Shown here: positions 2,734 to 5,262 of the stretch, in pieces | How the letters are laid out: the number at the start of each line of letters is the position of its first letter | How positions within the stretch are numbered: position 1 is the first letter of the stretch | Assembly: GCA_964383905.1 (NCBI GenBank) | Contig: CAYLJO010000336.1 | Span: forward strand, 1 to 5,262 | Reading direction: 5' to 3' | DNA length: 5,262 bases | Source of the DNA: CAYLJO01 sp964383905 | Lineage (GTDB): Bacteria; Acidobacteriota; Blastocatellia; Pyrinomonadales; Pyrinomonadaceae | The notes under the pieces: generated by a model | What the model saw: only the letters and a program-made list of their open reading frames with translations | Told to the model about the DNA's origin: nothing | Database searches by the model: none | Position numbers and translations under genes: made by a program

Positions 2734-5262
2734 TTCACCACGGAGCCCGTCGCGCGCACCGCATCGCGTGGACTCAACAGCGCCCGAGGTCGAGGCGCAG
2801 CGACTGGTGTGCTGCTCGCCACCTCGACATTCGAGAAATTCATGACGCTTTACCCATTCATTCTCTGGGCAGATTGCCCTTATTGCAAGCAGGAACCGTT
2901 GCTCGGCTTGACCGAAGAGCTCTTCCTCTTTAACGGCGACGAGGGGCGGGATTATGCCGCTTACATCGGCATTCGCCATCCGCGCCCGATGCGCGAGCCG
3001 AAAGAGCGCGTCGAGCAACTCTATGCGGAAAAGGCCGTCCCACCCGAACCCATTGCGATCAAACACTTGAGCTACCACCTACTGCACGAGCGGGCTGGGC
3101 GTCAGAGCGAGGTGTGGCTCGCGGAGAATATCGCTGCCCGCCGCTACATTCCGCAGGTGTACTACTCGCGAAAAGAGATGGAGGGAGAGACCGAAGCGTT
3201 CTTGCACGGATGCAAGGTGGGCTTTCTCTTATTGGGCGAAGCCGGGATGGGCAAGACCAATCTGCTCTGCCGCAAAATTGAGGAGTGGCGCGAGCGCGGC
3301 CAGAGCGCACTTTTCTATGCAGGGCATCAACTCTCGTCCGAAGCGAGCGTCGAAGAGCGGGTGATGCGCGACCTGCACCTGACGGGCGACTTTTTGGAAT
3401 TGATGATGTTGCTGCGCCGAGAGGGGCAATGGCTGCTGCTGGTCGTGGATGGAGTTAATGAGCACCCGAACGCTCCAGCTTTGCTTGCTCACCTGTGCGC
3501 CTTCATCGCCCGTTACAGTTCTTCGACTGATGACCAACTGCGGCCAACAATCAAGGTCATCCTCTCGTTTCGTTCGGCTTTTTTCCAGAAGACACTGCAA
3601 GCCCTGTTTGCGGGTGGGGGCGAGGAGGCTAGCCTCTTCCCGGTGCCGGCCTTTCAGACGCATACCATTGAGGAACAGGGGCGCAAAATCGAGACCTATC
3701 GCTTCACCTTGGAGAGAGTGAGCACAGATGAATTAGCGGGGATTTACGAGGGCTATCGCGCTTACGAGGGGCATCCCGACCACGAAGGGCGGCGATTGCG
3801 GTTTTGTCCGCGCACGTCATTTGCCAATCTCAATCCTGCGGTGCGCCGTATATTAACTCATCCGTGGTATCTGCGGATGGTGATGGAAGCATACGATGGG
3901 GAGCCCATTCCTTCCGCGCTCTGGACAGGCAAGATCCTCGAATCATTCTGCGCCGCCAAGATTTATGGGCGGAACTCCGCAGAGTCTGAGCGTTTTGCTA
4001 GTCGAGTTGATCTGGTGAACAAGTTAGTGGCGCTGCTGCGCCGCCACAAGACTGACGCCTGCTATCGAGATGAGCTGCACGACATCTCGCCGCAATGGAG
4101 TCGCATCCTGATAGAGAGCGAAGTGGCGCGGTCGCCGTATCTGCAACTGGTCGACGAAAGCGTGTTGATGGAAGTGGCCGAAGCTGAAGTTGTCGGGCGC
4201 AGGACTCGCACACGCTACAGCATCCGCTTTGCCTTTGATCCACTATTGGAATATTTGCTCTCGGAAGAGATGCTGCGAGAAGCGGGCGGCTGGCAACGAG
4301 TGGCCGGCTCATTTATGGCCGCGCATTTGGAAGAGGGCAAGGGGTTTGACCATCTGACGGCAGCGGTGGAGATTCTGCTGACGGAAGCGGCGCAGCTGGG
4401 CAGCTTCAATCTTCTAACAGAGAGCCTCAACGTCGCCGAGGAGCAGACAGCGGTTCCAGTCTTCGTGCGGGTCCTGGTGACGCTGGAAGGGATGGAACAC
4501 AGCAACTTCATTCCACTACTGGATGCCCTCGCCAAACAGAGTGAAGGGGAAAAGGCCATAAATGTATTCCTCACATCCTCAGCTAGATTCTGGGAAAAAA
4601 AGCGCCTGCGCGCGATGCTCAACTGTGCGGAGCGCGCAGAGAGAGTAGCCAAGCGGATGCAGGCGGCGGGGCGCACGGAGTTGGCTAATGATTTGGCCAT
4701 GGCGCTGATGAACAAAGGCCTCGCGCTAGGTGATCTGGGTCGCCTCGCAGAAGCGGTTGGTTACTATGATGAGGCGATCGCCATCCGCAAGCGGCTGGTG
4801 GAAGAGGAAGGGCGCACGGAGTTGGCCAATGACCTGGCGATAGCGCTCGTGAACAGGGGCCGTGCCCTAGGTGATCTGGGTCGCCTTGCAGAAGCGATCG
4901 GTTGCTATGACGAGGCCGTTGCCGGATACAGGCGGCTCGTTGAAGATGGGCGCACCAAGTTGGCCGGTGACTTGGCGATAGCGCTCGTAAATAAGGGCGC
5001 TGCGCTGATGCGATCAGGTCGTCTTGCAGAAGCGATCGGTTGCTATGACGAGGCCGTTGCCGGATACAAGCGGCTGGTGGAAGAGGAAGGGCGCACGGAG
5101 TTGGCCAACTACCTGGCCATGGCACTGATGAATAAGGGTGTGGTGTTGTGGCGCTTAGGTAATCTTGCAGAAGCGGTTGGTTACTATGACGAGGCGATCG
5201 CCATCCGCAAGCGGCTGGTGGAAGAGGAAGGGCGCACGGAGTTGGCCAACTACCTGGCCATG
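2134..5262 (+). CDS. HEPN-like / STAND (NACHT-type) ATPase / TPR protein, 3' end beyond window
   Basis: A single frame stays open for 1043 codons from ATG at 2134 to the right edge. An in-frame TGA at 2080-2082 bounds it upstream; only a weak GCGAG precedes the ATG. Residues 1-200 are helical, beginning with YPFPLAFKL, and carry R144-N145-x3-H149 (NLRNALAHDRF), the RNxxxH pattern of HEPN domains. Residues 205-300 include one CPYC pair (C248, C251) but no second pair. The ATPase spans about 345-640: Walker A GEAGMGKT at 368-375 (K374), Walker B LLLVVDGVNE at 434-443 (D439, E443), sensor-like R480 in KVILSFRS, and the STAND-like HPWYLRMVMEAY near 576-587. A helical region follows, including RFAFDPLLEYLL (698-709). 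TPR units start at residue 846. Known STAND proteins bind ATP, oligomerise on ligand sensing and activate an effector; an antiphage or self-recognition role is inference. It is the only large cargo gene beside the integrase. Confidence 0.9.
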   Translation, partial: MANRSENTTLRVVENHYPFPLAFKLKTEVLEAATPHEQAEGLIRLANTALQYAALVTASNYAVAPFKDAQVSYRLERLKRPHASDFANFLLVAVPALQAQDLFVTELAASIKAAESERVLTWRMGEHGFEKSEMNLLEALVNLRNALAHDRFRGRWNTFVEYHAPLVSRFLEIMDWCRRYPVLRLVGEDQWVRLMGAQTTFTTEPVARTASRGLNSARGRGAATGVLLATSTFEKFMTLYPFILWADCPYCKQEPLLGLTEELFLFNGDEGRDYAAYIGIRHPRPMREPKERVEQLYAEKAVPPEPIAIKHLSYHLLHERAGRQSEVWLAENIAARRYIPQVYYSRKEMEGETEAFLHGCKVGFLLLGEAGMGKTNLLCRKIEEWRERGQSALFYAGHQLSSEASVEERVMRDLHLTGDFLELMMLLRREGQWLLLVVDGVNEHPNAPALLAHLCAFIARYSSSTDDQLRPTIKVILSFRSAFFQKTLQALFAGGGEEASLFPVPAFQTHTIEEQGRKIETYRFTLERVSTDELAGIYEGYRAYEGHPDHEGRRLRFCPRTSFANLNPAVRRILTHPWYLRMVMEAYDGEPIPSALWTGKILESFCAAKIYGRNSAESERFASRVDLVNKLVALLRRHKTDACYRDELHDISPQWSRILIESEVARSPYLQLVDESVLMEVAEAEVVGRRTRTRYSIRFAFDPLLEYLLSEEMLREAGGWQRVAGSFMAAHLEEGKGFDHLTAAVEILLTEAAQLGSFNLLTESLNVAEEQTAVPVFVRVLVTLEGMEHSNFIPLLDALAKQSEGEKAINVFLTSSARFWEKKRLRAMLNCAERAERVAKRMQAAGRTELANDLAMALMNKGLALGDLGRLAEAVGYYDEAIAIRKRLVEEEGRTELANDLAIALVNRGRALGDLGRLAEAIGCYDEAVAGYRRLVEDGRTKLAGDLAIALVNKGAALMRSGRLAEAIGCYDEAVAGYKRLVEEEGRTELANYLAMALMNKGVVLWRLGNLAEAVGYYDEAIAIRKRLVEEEGRTELANYLAM
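3166..4054 (+). other. STAND/NACHT-type ATPase domain
   Basis: The P-loop GEAGMGKT lies at 3235-3258. The preceding RYIPQVYYSRKEMEGETEAF resembles the lead-in found before STAND P-loops. The Walker B motif LLLVVDGVNE is encoded at 3433-3462, with D439 for magnesium and E443 in the catalytic-glutamate position. R480 follows a beta strand (KVILSFRS) as in the sensor region. All ATP-handling residues are intact. Domain edges are approximate. Confidence 0.8.
4669..5262 (+). repeat. Tandem 141-bp TPR repeat array, cut by window edge
   Basis: In-frame units start at 4669, 4810, 4948, 5089 and 5230, with spacings of 141, 138, 141 and 141 bases. Each encodes 46 or 47 residues beginning GRTELANxLA and carrying the TPR signature A-L-x-N-x-G, G-R/N-L-A-E-A and Y-D-E-A. 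Units 1 and 4 share a GYYDEAIAIRKRL version; units 2 and 3 share a GCYDEAVAGYxRL version. A 59-bp run at 4771-4829 recurs exactly at 5191-5249, and a 46-bp run at 4885-4930 recurs exactly at 5023-5068. The array continues past the window. Confidence 0.92.

Noticed and set aside
2461..3078. 205-codon minus-strand open frame
   Set aside because: It lies entirely inside the STAND gene, whose plus-strand frame carries the HEPN-like motif there. The minus-strand protein has no recognisable motif and no good start context.
3059..3663. Minus-strand frames of 83 and 144 codons
   Set aside because: They are opposite the Walker A and Walker B coding region and have no independent support.
3998..4715. 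Two overlapping minus-strand frames of 104 and 166 codons
   Set aside because: Both are antisense to the continuous STAND frame, with serine, arginine and alanine-rich composition typical of GC-rich antisense noise.
4685..5125. 146-codon minus-strand frame with internal repeats
   Set aside because: Its repetitiveness is the antisense shadow of the TPR array.
1..5262. CRISPR array, tRNA, rRNA or insertion sequence
   Set aside because: The only regular repeats are in-frame TPR units. No spacer-repeat pattern, cloverleaf, rRNA segment or transposase with terminal repeats was found.

Overview
The window looks like bacterial accessory DNA, probably one side of an integrated mobile element or a defence-type island. 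The genus cannot be read from it. Coding GC is moderate to high in most of the window (sampled stretches of the large gene are near 60%), while the first 180 bases are only 40% GC (72 of 180, counted by hand). Large STAND ATPases with an N-terminal HEPN-like region and C-terminal TPR arrays are typical of bacteria with complex signalling, such as Acidobacteria, Chloroflexi, Cyanobacteria and Planctomycetes. That attribution is inference only.

Layout. (1) Positions 1-450, minus strand: two small unrecognised genes. A 73-residue gene with a strong ribosome binding site is followed, with a 4-base GTGA overlap, by a second gene that runs off the left edge. (2) Positions 451-604: a compact divergent control region. 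It has a TATAAT promoter facing left, an extended -10 facing right nine bases before the integrase start, a perfect 10-bp inverted repeat between them, and three copies of GTTACA. (3) Positions 605-1615, plus strand: a complete tyrosine recombinase of 336 residues with all catalytic residues. (4) Positions 1616-2133: a patchwork with an 11-7-11 imperfect inverted repeat resembling a recombinase core site, a partial direct copy of it 112 bases on, a possible 39-residue minus-strand gene, and a protein-like plus-strand reading frame without a good start. (5) Positions 2134-5262 and beyond: one very long plus-strand gene, open for 1043 codons to the right edge. It encodes a HEPN-like helical region, a one-CxxC segment, a STAND/NACHT-type ATPase and a C-terminal array of near-identical 47-residue TPR units.

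How they may work together (inference). The integrase and the two small divergent genes form a mobility and regulation module. The STAND protein is the cargo: its TPR array would sense a ligand, its ATPase would switch by oligomerising, and its HEPN-like region, which carries an RNxxxH motif, could be the toxic or RNA-cleaving output. This is the architecture of many antiphage or self/non-self recognition proteins, but function is not shown by the sequence.
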